Assembly: GCF_001552075.1 (NCBI RefSeq)
Contig: NZ_BCQM01000006.1
Coordinates: 1 to 64,000, forward strand
Length of the DNA: 64,000 nucleotides
From: Arthrobacter luteolus NBRC 107841
Lineage (GTDB): Bacteria; Actinomycetota; Actinomycetes; Actinomycetales; Micrococcaceae
Direction: 5' to 3'
Below, in pieces: positions 16,265-25,794 of this stretch (its first letter is position 1; every line of letters starts with the position of its first letter). The translations under genes and the position numbers were made by a program. The notes below the pieces were generated by a model, which had not been told where the DNA came from, did not search any database, and saw only the letters and a list, made by a program, of their open reading frames with translations.

Positions 16265-17506
16265 GTGAGCCCACAGAGCCGAGCACGGCAAATCAGGGAC
16301 GTTGTTTTCGTCGACGGCGTTCGGACCCCGTTTGGAAGAGCCGGCGAGAAGGGCATGTACGCCGACACCCGGGCCGATGACCTGGTGGTCAAGTGCATCC
16401 GCGAACTCCTGCGCCGCAACCCGTCGCTGCCGCCCGAGCGCGTTGACGAGGTAGCCATCGCCGCCACCACCCAGACCGGCGACCAGGGCCTGACCATCGG
16501 CCGCACTGCAGCCTTGCTGGCCGGGCTCCCCCGCACGGTTCCCGGCTTCGCGATCGACCGGATGTGCGCCGGTGCCATGACCGCCGTAACGACGACGGCG
16601 TCGGGCATCGGTTTCGGCGCCTACGACGTCGTGATTGCCGGCGGCGTGGAGCACATGGGCCACCATCCGATGGGTGTGGGCGCGGACCCGAACCCGCGTT
16701 TCGTTACCGAGCGGCTGGTGGATCCGGCTGCGCTGAACATGGGCAACACCGCGGAGAACCTGCACGACCGCTTTCCGGAGATCACCAAGGACCGCACCGA
16801 CGCGTACGCCGCCGCGAGCCAGGAAAAGCTGGCCAAGGCCTACGCCGGCAACCAGATCCAGCCGGACCTGGTGCCCGTAGCCACCAAAAAGTCCGGAGCC
16901 GGCTGGACCCTCAGCACGGTTGACGAGGGCCCCCGCCCGGGCACCACCGTTGAGGATCTGGCAGAACTGCGCACCCCGTTCCGGCCGCACGGCCGTGTGA
17001 CGGCCGGCAACGCCTCAGGGCTGAACGACGGCGCCACCACGGCCCTGCTGGCCTCCGCGGATGCCGCTGAGGAACTCGGCCTGCCCGTGAAGATGCGCCT
17101 GGTTGGCTATGCCTTCGCCGGCGTCGAGCCCGAGGTCATGGGCATCGGCCCGGTCCCGGCCACGGAGAAGGCACTGAAGCAGACCGGACTGTCGATCGAG
17201 GACATCGGCCTGTTTGAAATCAACGAAGCCTTCGCCGTGCAGGTGCTGTCCTTCCTGGACCACTTCGGCATTGCCGACGACGATCCCCGCGTCAACCGCT
17301 ATGGTGGCGCGATCGCCGTCGGGCATCCCCTTGCGTCGTCCGGCGTCCGGCTGATGACCCAGCTGGCCCGCCAGTTCGAGGAAGACCCCTCGGTGCGCTA
17401 CGGCATGACCACCATGTGCATCGGCCTGGGCATGGGCGCCACCGTCATCTGGGAAAACCCCAACCACCCCGATTACAACACCGAGTCCACGGAGGCTTCG
17501 AAGTAA
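16265..17506 (+). CDS. fadA: 3-ketoacyl-CoA thiolase / acetyl-CoA C-acetyltransferase
   Basis: 413 residues, thiolase II fold. Catalytic Cys101 is in IDRMCAGAMT, the NEAFA box and the His of VGHPLASSG follow, and the second cysteine is in MCIGLGMGA. GTG at 16265 has GAGGAG nine bases upstream. The stop TAA overlaps the ATG of fadB (TAATG), so the two are translated together and should form the last steps of beta-oxidation: hydration, oxidation and thiolytic cleavage. Confidence 0.92.
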   Translation: MSPQSRARQIRDVVFVDGVRTPFGRAGEKGMYADTRADDLVVKCIRELLRRNPSLPPERVDEVAIAATTQTGDQGLTIGRTAALLAGLPRTVPGFAIDRMCAGAMTAVTTTASGIGFGAYDVVIAGGVEHMGHHPMGVGADPNPRFVTERLVDPAALNMGNTAENLHDRFPEITKDRTDAYAAASQEKLAKAYAGNQIQPDLVPVATKKSGAGWTLSTVDEGPRPGTTVEDLAELRTPFRPHGRVTAGNASGLNDGATTALLASADAAEELGLPVKMRLVGYAFAGVEPEVMGIGPVPATEKALKQTGLSIEDIGLFEINEAFAVQVLSFLDHFGIADDDPRVNRYGGAIAVGHPLASSGVRLMTQLARQFEEDPSVRYGMTTMCIGLGMGATVIWENPNHPDYNTESTEASK

Positions 17507-19644
17507 TGACCGCACCTGATTACCAGCGCCTGGCCGGGCTCTTCCCGAACGAGGTCATCACCCACTCCTACGTCACCGACGTTGAACTGCCCGGCGGCGC
17601 CGGCACCTTCGCGCTCATCACGCTGGATAACGACGTCGATCATTCGCGCCCCACCACGCTGGGCCCGAACACCCTGCTGGAGCTCGGCAGTGTGCTCGAT
17701 TCCCTCAAGGAACGGGCCGGCCGGGGGGAGATCGTGGGCGTCGGCGTGACAGGCAAGCCCCATTACCTCGTCGCGGGCGCTGACCTTTCGGCAGTGAAGA
17801 CCCTGGCCGAGTACGAGGACGGCGTGGCCATGGCAGCCCTGGGCCATGAGGTCTACGGCAAGCTCGGCACCCTGGGCGTTCCCAGCTTCGCGTTCATCAA
17901 CGGCGTGGCCCTCGGCGGCGGCCTGGAGATCGCCTTGCAGTCCGACTACCGCACGGTTTCCACCGGTGCCGGTGCGCTGGCGCTGCCCGAGGCGTTCATC
18001 GGCCTGGTTCCGGGCTGGGGCGGCGTTTACCTGCTGCCGCGCCTGATCGGTCCCGAGAATGCCGTGAAGGTAATGATCGAGAACCCGCTGAGCAACAACC
18101 GGACCCTGTCCGGCCCGGCTGCCTACAAGCTGGGCGTGGCGGATGCCCTGTTTGAGCCGGCAGACTTCCTGGAGCAGTCCCTCGCCTGGGCGTCGCGGGT
18201 CATTACCGGCGCGGAGACCGTGAACCGGCCGAACGCCGTCGAGCCTTCCGACGTTGGCGACCGCTGGGACGCCGCCGTTGCCGCCGGCCGGGCCTTCGTG
18301 GAGGCACGCACCTCCAACGCAGCTCCGGCCCCGGCCAAGGTGCTGGACATCTTCGAAGCCGGAAAGAACTGGACCCGCGAGCAGTCCCGTGAGGCCGAGT
18401 GCGATGCGCTGGCTGAACTGATGCAGACTCCGCAGTTCCAGTCCACCGTGTACGCCTTCCTGGACCTCGTGCAGAAGCGCGGCAAGCGTCCGGCCGGCGC
18501 GCCGGACAAGAAGCTCGCGCGCCCGGTGACCAAGGTCGGCGTCGTCGGCGCAGGCCTGATGGCCAGCCAGCTCGCCCTGCTGTTCGCCAAGAACCTCAAG
18601 GTCCCCGTCGTGATGACGGACATCGACCAGGCGCGGGTGGACAAGGGTGTGGGCTACGTCCACGCCGAGGTGGACAAGCTGCTGGGCAAGGGCCGCATCT
18701 CCCCCGACGCCGCGAACCGCACCAAGGCTCTGGTCACCGGATCGGTGTCCAAGGAAGCCTTTGCCGACGCCGACTTCGTGATTGAAGCCGTCTTCGAGGA
18801 AATGTCCGTGAAGAAGCAAGTCTTCGCCGAGGTGGAGGCCGTCGTCTCCCCCGAGTGCATCCTCGCTACCAACACGTCTTCCCTGTCCGTCACCGAAATG
18901 GCAGCGGACCTGCAGCACCCGGAGCGCGTGGTGGGCTTCCACTTCTTCAACCCGGTGGCCGTCATGCCGCTGCTGGAGATTGTGCGCGCCCCGAAGACCG
19001 ACGACGCCGTGCTGGCCACCGCATTTGTCCTCGCGAAGCAACTGAAGAAGACCGCCGTACTGGTCAAGGATGCCGCCGCTTTTGTGGTCAACCGCATCCT
19101 CGGCCGGATGTTCGGCGAGATCACGAAGGTGTTCGATGAGGGCACCGACGCCGCAACTGCGGACAACGCGCTGCGCCCCATGGGCCTGCCGATGACGCCG
19201 TTTAACCTGCTGGCCCTGGTGGGCCTGCCGGTGGGACAGCATGTGCAGGAATCCCTGCACGCTGCCTTCGGCGACCGCTTCCACGTCTCGGAAAATTCGC
19301 AGAAGCTGATCGACGCCGGCATCACGTCGCTGTGGCAGCAGGACGCCGACGGGAAGCCATACGTCCCGGAGGAAACCCTGGCGCTGCTGTCCTTCGGCGA
19401 CTCACCGTCAACCTCGGAGGAAGTCCTGCGCCGCACGCAGGATGCCCTGGCTGAGGAAATCGGCCTGATGCTTGAGGAGGGCGTGGTGGCGGGCCCGGAG
19501 GACATTGACCTGTGCGTCATCCTCGGTGCCGGCTGGCCGATGCACCTCGGCGGCATCACGCCGTACCTGGACCGGGTGGGGGCCTCCGACCGGGTGAACG
19601 GAAAGCTGTTCAACGCCGGTGCTGTACCGGTGGCCGCTGGCTAG
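17506..19644 (+). CDS. fadB: Multifunctional enoyl-CoA hydratase / 3-hydroxyacyl-CoA dehydrogenase
   Basis: 712 residues. The N-terminal crotonase domain (1-300) shows the oxyanion loop SFAFINGVALGGGLEIAL and the second catalytic segment LALPEAFIGLVPGWGG. The NAD-binding domain starts near residue 345 with KVGVVGAGLMASQLALLFA, followed by the dehydrogenase segment VVGFHFFNPVAVMPLLEIV and a C-terminal 3HCDH pair. The protein is the alpha subunit of a trifunctional complex with FadA. Only 28 bases after the stop lies the first copy of the palindromic repeat described below. Confidence 0.92.
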   Translation: MTAPDYQRLAGLFPNEVITHSYVTDVELPGGAGTFALITLDNDVDHSRPTTLGPNTLLELGSVLDSLKERAGRGEIVGVGVTGKPHYLVAGADLSAVKTLAEYEDGVAMAALGHEVYGKLGTLGVPSFAFINGVALGGGLEIALQSDYRTVSTGAGALALPEAFIGLVPGWGGVYLLPRLIGPENAVKVMIENPLSNNRTLSGPAAYKLGVADALFEPADFLEQSLAWASRVITGAETVNRPNAVEPSDVGDRWDAAVAAGRAFVEARTSNAAPAPAKVLDIFEAGKNWTREQSREAECDALAELMQTPQFQSTVYAFLDLVQKRGKRPAGAPDKKLARPVTKVGVVGAGLMASQLALLFAKNLKVPVVMTDIDQARVDKGVGYVHAEVDKLLGKGRISPDAANRTKALVTGSVSKEAFADADFVIEAVFEEMSVKKQVFAEVEAVVSPECILATNTSSLSVTEMAADLQHPERVVGFHFFNPVAVMPLLEIVRAPKTDDAVLATAFVLAKQLKKTAVLVKDAAAFVVNRILGRMFGEITKVFDEGTDAATADNALRPMGLPMTPFNLLALVGLPVGQHVQESLHAAFGDRFHVSENSQKLIDAGITSLWQQDADGKPYVPEETLALLSFGDSPSTSEEVLRRTQDALAEEIGLMLEEGVVAGPEDIDLCVILGAGWPMHLGGITPYLDRVGASDRVNGKLFNAGAVPVAAG

Positions 19645-19672
19645 TCCTTTTACCGTTTCATCCGTTTGGCAC

Positions 19673-19763
19673 GCGCCGGGCGGACCGGAACGGCGGCAAC
19701 GAAATTCCCGCTCGCAGAGCTCGCAGGGAATATTAAAGCCGCCTAACCCGGTCCGTCCGGCGC
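19673..19763 (+). repeat. Structured palindromic repeat, copy A
   Basis: Nested inverted repeat 28 bases after fadB. Outer arms 19673-19688 and 19748-19763 pair at 15 of 16 positions (the other is G-T). Inner pairs are GGCGGC/GCCGCC (19692-19697/19738-19743) and ATTCCC/GGGAAT (19704-19709/19726-19731), closing a loop that contains GCTCGCAG twice. Copies B and C share the core (GGCGGCAACGA and CTGCGAGC) but differ in stems with compensating changes. Orientation given is that of the upstream gene. Confidence 0.8.
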
Positions 19764-19797
19764 TTTCGCGTTAGAGCGGCCATGCGAAGATGGGCGG

Positions 19798-20880
19798 ATG
19801 AAAGCCCAGCCCGAGTTGCTTCTTGACGGTCCCCGTGGCCGGCGCCTGTGCCTTGAGCTCGCGATGGAACTTGATCCCGGCGTCAGGAACGCCGTCTTCC
19901 GGCTGGGGTACGAACTGGACCCCGGCAAAGGGACATCCACTGTCCTGTTCGCGTTGTCCAGCGACGGCCCGGGCGATTCCACAGGTCCGGGCGGATCCCC
20001 GTCGCTGGAAGACCTGGCGGCGGCACTGAGTTCCATCGATGCTTCCAGTCTCACGGAGGCGCAGCTGATGGCGGCGCTTGAGTGCTCGGTAGGTAACGCC
20101 CGCTACTGGCAGGAACCCGCCGGGGAGGACGTGCTCGCTGGGCTCCCAGCCATCGTCGAAGCTCTCCGCCCGCTCGCCGAGCACGTCCTGGCAACCCCCA
20201 CGTGGCGGGAATGGTCCCAGTCCCGCCGGCCGGAACAGTGGGCCGTTGACTGGCGCTCAGCGGAGGACCCGGCGCCGCTGCCACGGGATCCGCAAAAGGC
20301 GCTGAGCAGGTGGGCGGAAGAGGTACGGACCGAGGAAGCCCGGGCTGCGGCGGAGCGGCCCGGGAACGTCTACGCCAACTTTTCCGGAAGCTGGTGGTCC
20401 TTCCCGCTCAGTCTTCTCCGGACAGCTGGGGCCATCCCGCAGGCCCTCAGCCTGGTGGAAGATTTCCCCGGCTGGGAGGAGGCAACCGTCATTCCGGTGT
20501 ACGGCACCGGCCGGACCCTCGAGATCCGCACAGCGGATGACTGGATCTCACTTTGCCGCGCCCATCCGCTGGACGTCACCGCCTCCCGCCGCCACGATTG
20601 GTTCCGCACGACCGGACGGGACGGCTCCTGGGTCATCCCCGACTGGCAGCGGGTCTCCGGGGAGTGGGACGCGGTTCACCTCACGACCGCCGGCTACCTG
20701 CACACCGCTGGCCGGGCGCTCCAGGTGGGCCGGGATACGGCGTCAGTCCTTGCCGGGTGGGACCCTGATGGCACACTGTGGCTTGCAGATGCCGCCCGCG
20801 AGGCAGATGCCCCGCGGCAGCACTGGCACCGGGATCACAACGGCGATGTCTGGAGCCGGGTACGCCGCCCTGAGCAGTAA
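19798..20880 (+). CDS. Hypothetical protein, 360 aa
   Basis: I do not recognise this protein. It is soluble, with no signal peptide, acidic in the first half and rich in tryptophan in the second (FSGSWWSFPLSLL, SWVIPDWQRVSGEWDAVHLT, LAGWDPDGTLWLADA). The last part reads like a beta-rich domain recording a value per residue stretch rather than an enzyme with a visible motif. ATG at 19798 is preceded by a weak GAAGATGGGCGG. It lies between repeat copy A and a convergent membrane protein gene three bases away. Codon use is like its neighbours, so the frame is very probably real. Confidence 0.75.
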   Translation: MKAQPELLLDGPRGRRLCLELAMELDPGVRNAVFRLGYELDPGKGTSTVLFALSSDGPGDSTGPGGSPSLEDLAAALSSIDASSLTEAQLMAALECSVGNARYWQEPAGEDVLAGLPAIVEALRPLAEHVLATPTWREWSQSRRPEQWAVDWRSAEDPAPLPRDPQKALSRWAEEVRTEEARAAAERPGNVYANFSGSWWSFPLSLLRTAGAIPQALSLVEDFPGWEEATVIPVYGTGRTLEIRTADDWISLCRAHPLDVTASRRHDWFRTTGRDGSWVIPDWQRVSGEWDAVHLTTAGYLHTAGRALQVGRDTASVLAGWDPDGTLWLADAAREADAPRQHWHRDHNGDVWSRVRRPEQ

Positions 20881-20883
20881 GGC

Positions 20884-21396
20884 CTATGGGCCTGCCGGGC
20901 GGCGAGAAGGCGGTCGCCGCCTGCCTAGGAGCATGACGACCACCAGCGCAATCAGGGCAACGGCGCTCACGAGGTAGAGCAGCATGCCCCAGGGCGTATG
21001 GTCACCGCCGGTTGTGGCAAAGGTATCGGCAATCCCCATACCGGCGGGGAACGAGGCGAACCAATGTGACGGCGCCGCAAGGACCAAAAGCAGTAAATCC
21101 ATCCTGACGACCGTGCTCACCCAGAGTCCGGGACCCCACTGTGATGCGATGAGGACCAATCCTGCGAGCAGCACCCCAGTGACGGCCCAAGCGAGTACCA
21201 GAGGCATGGCTAGGGACTCGTTGGCTCCGGCCATAGCTGTCCGGATTTCGTCGAGCGTTGCCCCGGGCACAGCCGCCTGCGGATTCCAGGCCAGCACTTG
21301 GAAGGCCCCGACGGTCGCATAACAGGCAATCATGATCAGCCCGGTAACAGCCGCCCACTCGGCCCTCCACCGTTCGCCTGTTGCCGAATCCACCAT
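20884..21396 (-). CDS. Hypothetical membrane protein, four helices
   Basis: 170 residues from the ATG at 21396. Four hydrophobic segments are visible (GLIMIACYATVGAFQVLAW, LVLAWAVTGVLLAGLVLIA, VVRMDLLLLVLAAP, LLYLVSAVALIALVVVMLL), ending in an arginine-rich cytosolic tail. The loop between helices 1 and 2 contains PGATLDEIRTAMAGANESLA. I cannot assign a family. The gene converges on the 360-aa hypothetical gene with a three-base gap and has no operon partner. Confidence 0.65.
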   Translation of the reverse strand: MVDSATGERWRAEWAAVTGLIMIACYATVGAFQVLAWNPQAAVPGATLDEIRTAMAGANESLAMPLVLAWAVTGVLLAGLVLIASQWGPGLWVSTVVRMDLLLLVLAAPSHWFASFPAGMGIADTFATTGGDHTPWGMLLYLVSAVALIALVVVMLLGRRRPPSRRPAGP

Positions 21397-21675
21397 GGCC
21401 CGCAGCGTAGCAGTCCGGAAAGTATGCCCCCACTCCAGCACCGTCCAGCGGGAAAGGTTCTCTCCGGTGCCGGGATCCCGCTCTGGGCATTCTTGGATTG
21501 CCGGTGCAGTACATCGGGGGAACCGTGATCATGCCGCTGCCGTGAAGGAGTCGAGGTTGGAGTCAGATAGACTGCCACAGCTTTGATTGGTGCCTTTGCT
21601 CTTGGAGTGGCGAAGGCCGCCGGCGGATGTCGAGGCTCACGAAAACCCAGTCCAGCGGAAAGAGGCAGGAAACGC

Positions 21676-22461
21676 GTGACAGAGTTCTGGCACAGCAGGC
21701 AGGTGCCGCATCTGGAATCGCGCCGGTCCTGCCGGGACAGTGCCTGCTACCGCCCTCACACCCATGACCGGTTCTCGATAGGCCTGATCGACTCGGGTAC
21801 CACCGTGTTCAGCGGTGCCGTGGGAGACCCGGTCCGGCTGACGGCCGGCGATGTCATCCTCATTCCGGCAGGCCACGTCCACGCCTGCAACCCGGATGAA
21901 GGCCGCTGGCAGTACCAAATGATCCAGGCGGACCAGAACTGGATCACGGCCCTTCTGCCTCCGACGGCGGCACATCTCCTGGCCGGAATCAGGGTGTACC
22001 GGCAGCCGGAGATTTACCGTCGGTTCACCGCCATCAACAATCTGCTGTTCAACGATGCTGAACCCAGCGGAACCGAAACCGGGTTCCGGGCCGGCCTGCA
22101 TCAATGTGCGGCGCTTGAACCGACGTACCGACTGGCTGCCGACGGCGATGCAGAGCTTCTTGCCCGTCTGCTTCCGGTCTTTGTCCGGCTGCGGCAGGAT
22201 GAATCGAACCCGTCCCTCGAGGACCTGGCCGCGCTGGCGGGAATGGGAAAATACCAGCTCATCCGGGCCATGAAGCGCCAGACCGGGCTGGCACCGCTGG
22301 CCTGGCGCCAAAACGAACGCGTCATAGCGTCGCGGCGGATGCTCCGCGAAGGCCGGGCCCTGGCCGACACCGCCCATGCCCTGGGGTTCGTGGACCAGAG
22401 CCACTTCCACAGGGTCTTCCGCGCCCACGTGGCCGCGTCTCCGGGAACCTACCGCGGCTAA
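21676..22461 (+). CDS. AraC family transcriptional regulator
   Basis: 261 residues: an N-terminal cupin sensor (CYRPHTHDRFSIGLIDSG, LTAGDVILIPAGHVHACNP) and a C-terminal double HTH (SLEDLAALAGMGKYQLIRAMKRQ and LADTAHALGFVDQSHFHRVFRAH). The GTG at 21676 has AGGAAA upstream and gives the usual short N-terminus (TEFWHS); the frame from 21583 has no support. The LysE-type exporter follows after 78 bases, and AraC-LysE pairs are common, so the regulator probably controls that exporter in response to an amino acid or similar effector. Confidence 0.87.
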   Translation: MTEFWHSRQVPHLESRRSCRDSACYRPHTHDRFSIGLIDSGTTVFSGAVGDPVRLTAGDVILIPAGHVHACNPDEGRWQYQMIQADQNWITALLPPTAAHLLAGIRVYRQPEIYRRFTAINNLLFNDAEPSGTETGFRAGLHQCAALEPTYRLAADGDAELLARLLPVFVRLRQDESNPSLEDLAALAGMGKYQLIRAMKRQTGLAPLAWRQNERVIASRRMLREGRALADTAHALGFVDQSHFHRVFRAHVAASPGTYRG

Positions 22462-22539
22462 CCGCAATTTCGTACAAGACTGCTCCCTGACCCAACCCGC
22501 ATCCTGAACGAGGTACGTCGTCGAGATAGCTGGGGATAG

Positions 22540-23157
22540 ATGGAGCAGTTCTTTGCTGTGGCAGCAGCACATTTTTTGGCCTTGCTGATCCCCGGGGTGG
22601 ATTTCTTCCTGATCGCCCGCAGCGCGGTGAGCAGCGGATGGCGGACCGCCAGCGGCGCGTGCCTCGGGATCGCACTGGCCAACGGCGTCTTTATCGCTGC
22701 CGCGTTCTCCGGGCTGTCTCTGGTCTCGCATCCGACGCTGCTCGGCATTATCCAAACGGCCGGCGGGCTGTTTCTGACCTACATTGGCATCGCGTTCCTC
22801 CGTTCCAGTGCCCGCATCAGTGTCATGAACGAACCTGCAGCGCCTGGCAACACCTGGGGAAAGAATCTGGGACTCGGGTTAGCCTCCGGCCTGCTCAACC
22901 CGAAGAACGCGCTCTTCTACGTCGCCCTCGCCACTGGGCTCTCCGGCGCCGGCACCGGCGAATTGATGCTCTACGGCGCCTGGATGTTCGCCGTCGTCCT
23001 GGTCTGGGACCTGTTCATGGCCGTCGCGCTGGGATCTGACCGGGCGCTGGCGAAGCTCTCCCGTTTCCTGCCCTGGATCACGAAGGCAGCTGGGGGTTTC
23101 CTCGTACTGCTGGGCACCGGGATGATCATCACCCTCATCGTTGGCCTCGTACGGTAG
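22540..23157 (+). CDS. LysE/RhtB family exporter
   Basis: 205 residues with six hydrophobic segments and the N-terminal LLIPGVDFFLIARSAVSSGWR typical of the LysE superfamily (amino acid or metabolite efflux by proton antiport). A second signature is LASGLLNPKNALFYVALA. ATG at 22540 has GGGGATAG upstream. Its likely regulator is the AraC gene before it. The exported substrate cannot be predicted. Confidence 0.85.
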   Translation: MEQFFAVAAAHFLALLIPGVDFFLIARSAVSSGWRTASGACLGIALANGVFIAAAFSGLSLVSHPTLLGIIQTAGGLFLTYIGIAFLRSSARISVMNEPAAPGNTWGKNLGLGLASGLLNPKNALFYVALATGLSGAGTGELMLYGAWMFAVVLVWDLFMAVALGSDRALAKLSRFLPWITKAAGGFLVLLGTGMIITLIVGLVR

Positions 23158-23225
23158 GGGCGCCCCACCCATAGGTCAGGCCTGCCTTCCGCGCCGCCGC
23201 GGGGTGATGGCACTACGTTGGGGGC

Positions 23226-24182
23226 ATGACGAATTCCCCGGAGACACAGACGAGTGGACAGACCCTGAAGATCGGGGTCGTGGGAGCCGGAGGGGTGGGC
23301 GCCTATTTCGCCGCGGCGCTGGCACGCGCCGGCCACGAAGTGCACTTGGTGGCGACACCGCGGCATATCGAGCCCATCCGGTCCTGCGGAATCCGCGTCA
23401 CCAGAGGAGACGGGTCGGAGGGGTTCATGGCAAGGCCGGCCACTATCAGCACGAATGCGGCGGCGATTGGTGCCTGCGATGCGGTAATTGTGGCCAGCAA
23501 GGCCGGCCAGGTCCGCGAGGCGCTGCTGGAGGCCAAGGCCTTGGTCGGGACTGATACTGTGGTCCTCCCGCTGCAAAACGGGGTGAGCGCCGCACACCAG
23601 ATCACCGACGCAGTCGGCGAGGGTCACGCGCTGGGCGGAGTCTGCATCATCATCTCTTACCTGACCGAACCGGGGATCGTGCATCACGTCGGCGGCCAGC
23701 CGGGCATCACCCTGGGAGAACTGAACGGGAAGGTCACCAGCCGGGTTGAAAAACTGGCGGCGGCGCTCTCGGACGCCCAGGTGCAGACCACCATCTCCGC
23801 GCACATCACTGCCGATATGTGGCGGAAGTTCATGCTGATCACCTCCTACGGCGGAGTGGGAGCCCTGTCCCGGGAACCGGTGGGCCGGACGCGTACCAAC
23901 CAGCTCAGCCGGAGCCTCGTCCGGGACGCGATGAGGGAAGTGGCCAACCTTGCCACGGCTGCCGGCACTCCCCTGGACGAAAGCGACGTCGTGGCGATGA
24001 TGCACCTGTACGACGCCTTCGATCCCGGCAGCACTTCTTCGATGCAGCGTGATCTAGCCGCCGGCAGGCCCTCGGAGATCGACGAGCAGACGGGGGCCGT
24101 TGTGCGGATTGCGGGGCAGTACGGAGTGCGCGTGCCGATTCACGACACAATCTACCGCGCCCTGAAACTGCGAGACGGCTGA
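23226..24182 (+). CDS. Ketopantoate reductase family protein (2-dehydropantoate 2-reductase-like)
   Basis: 318 residues. N-terminal NADP site KIGVVGAGGVGAYFAAALARAG, then the family lysine region IVASKAGQVREAL and a C-terminal helical domain with DMWRKFMLITSYGG and STSSMQRDLAAGRPSEID. These enzymes reduce ketopantoate to pantoate in CoA synthesis, but many paralogs have other substrates, and no other pantothenate gene is here, so panE is not assigned. It ends 15 bases from a convergent gene. Confidence 0.85.
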   Translation: MTNSPETQTSGQTLKIGVVGAGGVGAYFAAALARAGHEVHLVATPRHIEPIRSCGIRVTRGDGSEGFMARPATISTNAAAIGACDAVIVASKAGQVREALLEAKALVGTDTVVLPLQNGVSAAHQITDAVGEGHALGGVCIIISYLTEPGIVHHVGGQPGITLGELNGKVTSRVEKLAAALSDAQVQTTISAHITADMWRKFMLITSYGGVGALSREPVGRTRTNQLSRSLVRDAMREVANLATAAGTPLDESDVVAMMHLYDAFDPGSTSSMQRDLAAGRPSEIDEQTGAVVRIAGQYGVRVPIHDTIYRALKLRDG

Positions 24183-24197
24183 CCTGCCCTCGCTCCG

Positions 24198-24812
24198 CTA
24201 CGCCTGGCTGATGTCAATGCCCGTAATGGGGTCGCCCGCAAGTTCGTAGACCAGGGAGACCGCTCCCTTGGGGAAGCCCTTGGGCGCCTCAGCCAGGGCG
24301 AAGGCCGCCGGAACCCCGGCGCCGTCAGGAAACAGCCGTTTGCCGGTGCCGAAGGTCAGCGGATACAGGAAGAGGTTGAGTCTGTCGACAAGCCCCGCCT
24401 CGAGCAGCGGGCGTGCCAGGTCTCCGCTGCCAATCACATGAATGTCGTTGAACCGGTCCTTGAGCTCAGCCACGTCCGCGGGGCCTCTCAGCACCGCGGT
24501 ACCGTCCCAGGCGGGATCGGCCAGGGAGCGGGACACAACGAATTTGGGCATGGCATTGAATTTGGCCGCGATGGGATCCCCTGCGCTTTGGACGGGCCAA
24601 AACGCGGCAAAAATGTCATAGGTTTTGCGGCCGAGGAGCAACGCGTCCATGCTGTCGATGTTCGCCATGATCGACGCGCCGGTCTCCTCGTCGGAATATG
24701 CTGCCTGCCAGCCGCCGTATTCGAATCCGCCCTCCGGATCCTCATCGGGGCCCCCGGGGGCCTGGTACACGCCGTCGAGCGTGATGAACAGGTCCAGCGA
24801 TAGTCTTCCCAC
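24198..24812 (-). CDS. Dihydrofolate reductase / RibD C-terminal family protein
   Basis: About 204 residues. The fold is shown by LSLDLFITLDGVYQAPGG at the start, LLLGRKTYDIFAAFWP in the middle and NDIHVIGSGDLARPLLEAGLVDRLNLFLYPL in the NADPH-binding half. Small stand-alone members of this group are flavin or pteridine reductases of unknown role. The GTG at 24812 has AAGGAG six bases upstream; an ATG 15 bases earlier is in frame but lies on the ribosome binding site. Confidence 0.82.
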   Translation of the reverse strand: MGRLSLDLFITLDGVYQAPGGPDEDPEGGFEYGGWQAAYSDEETGASIMANIDSMDALLLGRKTYDIFAAFWPVQSAGDPIAAKFNAMPKFVVSRSLADPAWDGTAVLRGPADVAELKDRFNDIHVIGSGDLARPLLEAGLVDRLNLFLYPLTFGTGKRLFPDGAGVPAAFALAEAPKGFPKGAVSLVYELAGDPITGIDISQA

Positions 24813-24889
24813 GATGTGCTCCTTCACATATGCGGCAGCCCGGTTGTCGCGTAGACCGGCGGACCCGGCTGCCTTTTAATCAGTGGCCC

Positions 24890-25576
24890 TCAGTCCTCCT
24901 GCTGCCGGCGCACGATTTCCGTGATCCAGATGGGTGCGTACGGCGAGGTGCAGTTTGGCGGCGTCGGGTAGTCCTTGAGCACTTCCAGCCGTTCGCCAAT
25001 GCTGATGGCCCGGGCGCGAAGCCCAGGGTGGGAGATGCCGATCTGGGCCAGGCAGTTGTTCATCGCCCATTGCAGGCGGTCCGGGGCATCTTTCATCTCC
25101 GCCTCAATCGTGTCCAGCAGGCCAGGCAGATCCAGCCCGTCGGGACTCTTGGATACCCGCTCACTGGTCAACGCCCAGCCGGCGCTGGCCACTACCGGAT
25201 CCGGATCCGCAAACCAGAGAAGCCGCAGTTCTTCCGCATGCGGACTCTTCCTCACAACATAGTTGACGAACCAGTCGTGCACTTTGGGCACGCGGGCCTC
25301 GCGCAGCATGGTGTCCAGTTCGCCGCGTTCGAACGCTTTCGGGCGGCAGATCAGCAGCGCCACCAGCCGGGCCGCGGTGTCACCCGTCGACCACAGCTCC
25401 CGGGCAAGTTCCTGCTGCGTCTTCAACTGCTTTGCGACGGCGCGGAGCTTGCTCAGGTTCACGCCGTGATCGTCACCGTGCTTTTCGTTGACTGCCCGGG
25501 CCTTCGGATCCTCCAGCGCGGCCAGCTGGGCCAGCACCTCATCAACTGTGGTGGCGGTCGTTTCTGTCGCAGCCAT
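24890..25576 (-). CDS. DNA alkylation repair family protein (AlkD-like, HEAT repeats)
   Basis: 228 residues, all helical, in the AlkC/AlkD glycosylase-like family. Features are VNLSKLRAVAKQLKTQQELARELWSTG, ARLVALLICRP, HDWFVNYVVRKS, and WALTSERVSKSPDG. The family removes alkylated purines without base flipping. The ATG at 25576 follows GAAGAGAG. A member that diverged to other functions cannot be excluded, because the catalytic Asp/Trp pair was not located with certainty. Confidence 0.75.
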   Translation of the reverse strand: MAATETTATTVDEVLAQLAALEDPKARAVNEKHGDDHGVNLSKLRAVAKQLKTQQELARELWSTGDTAARLVALLICRPKAFERGELDTMLREARVPKVHDWFVNYVVRKSPHAEELRLLWFADPDPVVASAGWALTSERVSKSPDGLDLPGLLDTIEAEMKDAPDRLQWAMNNCLAQIGISHPGLRARAISIGERLEVLKDYPTPPNCTSPYAPIWITEIVRRQQED

Positions 25577-25617
25577 TTTTGCTCTCTTCATCCGCTGAAA
25601 TTCCAGCCTACCTTCGG

Positions 25618-25785
25618 TCAGCGTGCCGGGCGCTCACGTTGTACAAAGCCTCTACGCTGCGCCGGGCAAGGCCGATGCCGTAAATGCGGCGGCATCCTCG
25701 GGCCAGGGGTCTCACGTACCCGGCCAATGAACTCAACAACCGCGTCAGGGGTTGGGTCAGTCAGCTGCACCGGTGCGTCGCTCAT
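25618..25785 (-). pseudogene. Possible truncated gene start (leaderless), 55 codons
   Basis: TAGGGT is followed by six bases and an ATG at 25785, a standard leaderless start. The first 20 residues (MSDAPVQLTDPTPDAVVEFI) look like a genuine N-terminus, perhaps of an NTF2/SnoaL-like protein, but the sequence turns into unlikely Pro/Arg-rich coding and stops after 55 codons. It starts nine bases after the stop of the arsenite-permease-like gene. I read it as a remnant, but a real short protein is possible. Confidence 0.3.
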
Positions 25786-25794
25786 GGGTGCACC

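Noticed and set aside
17473-19284. Open frame of 603 codons on the minus strand
   Set aside because: Antisense to fadB; same cause as above.
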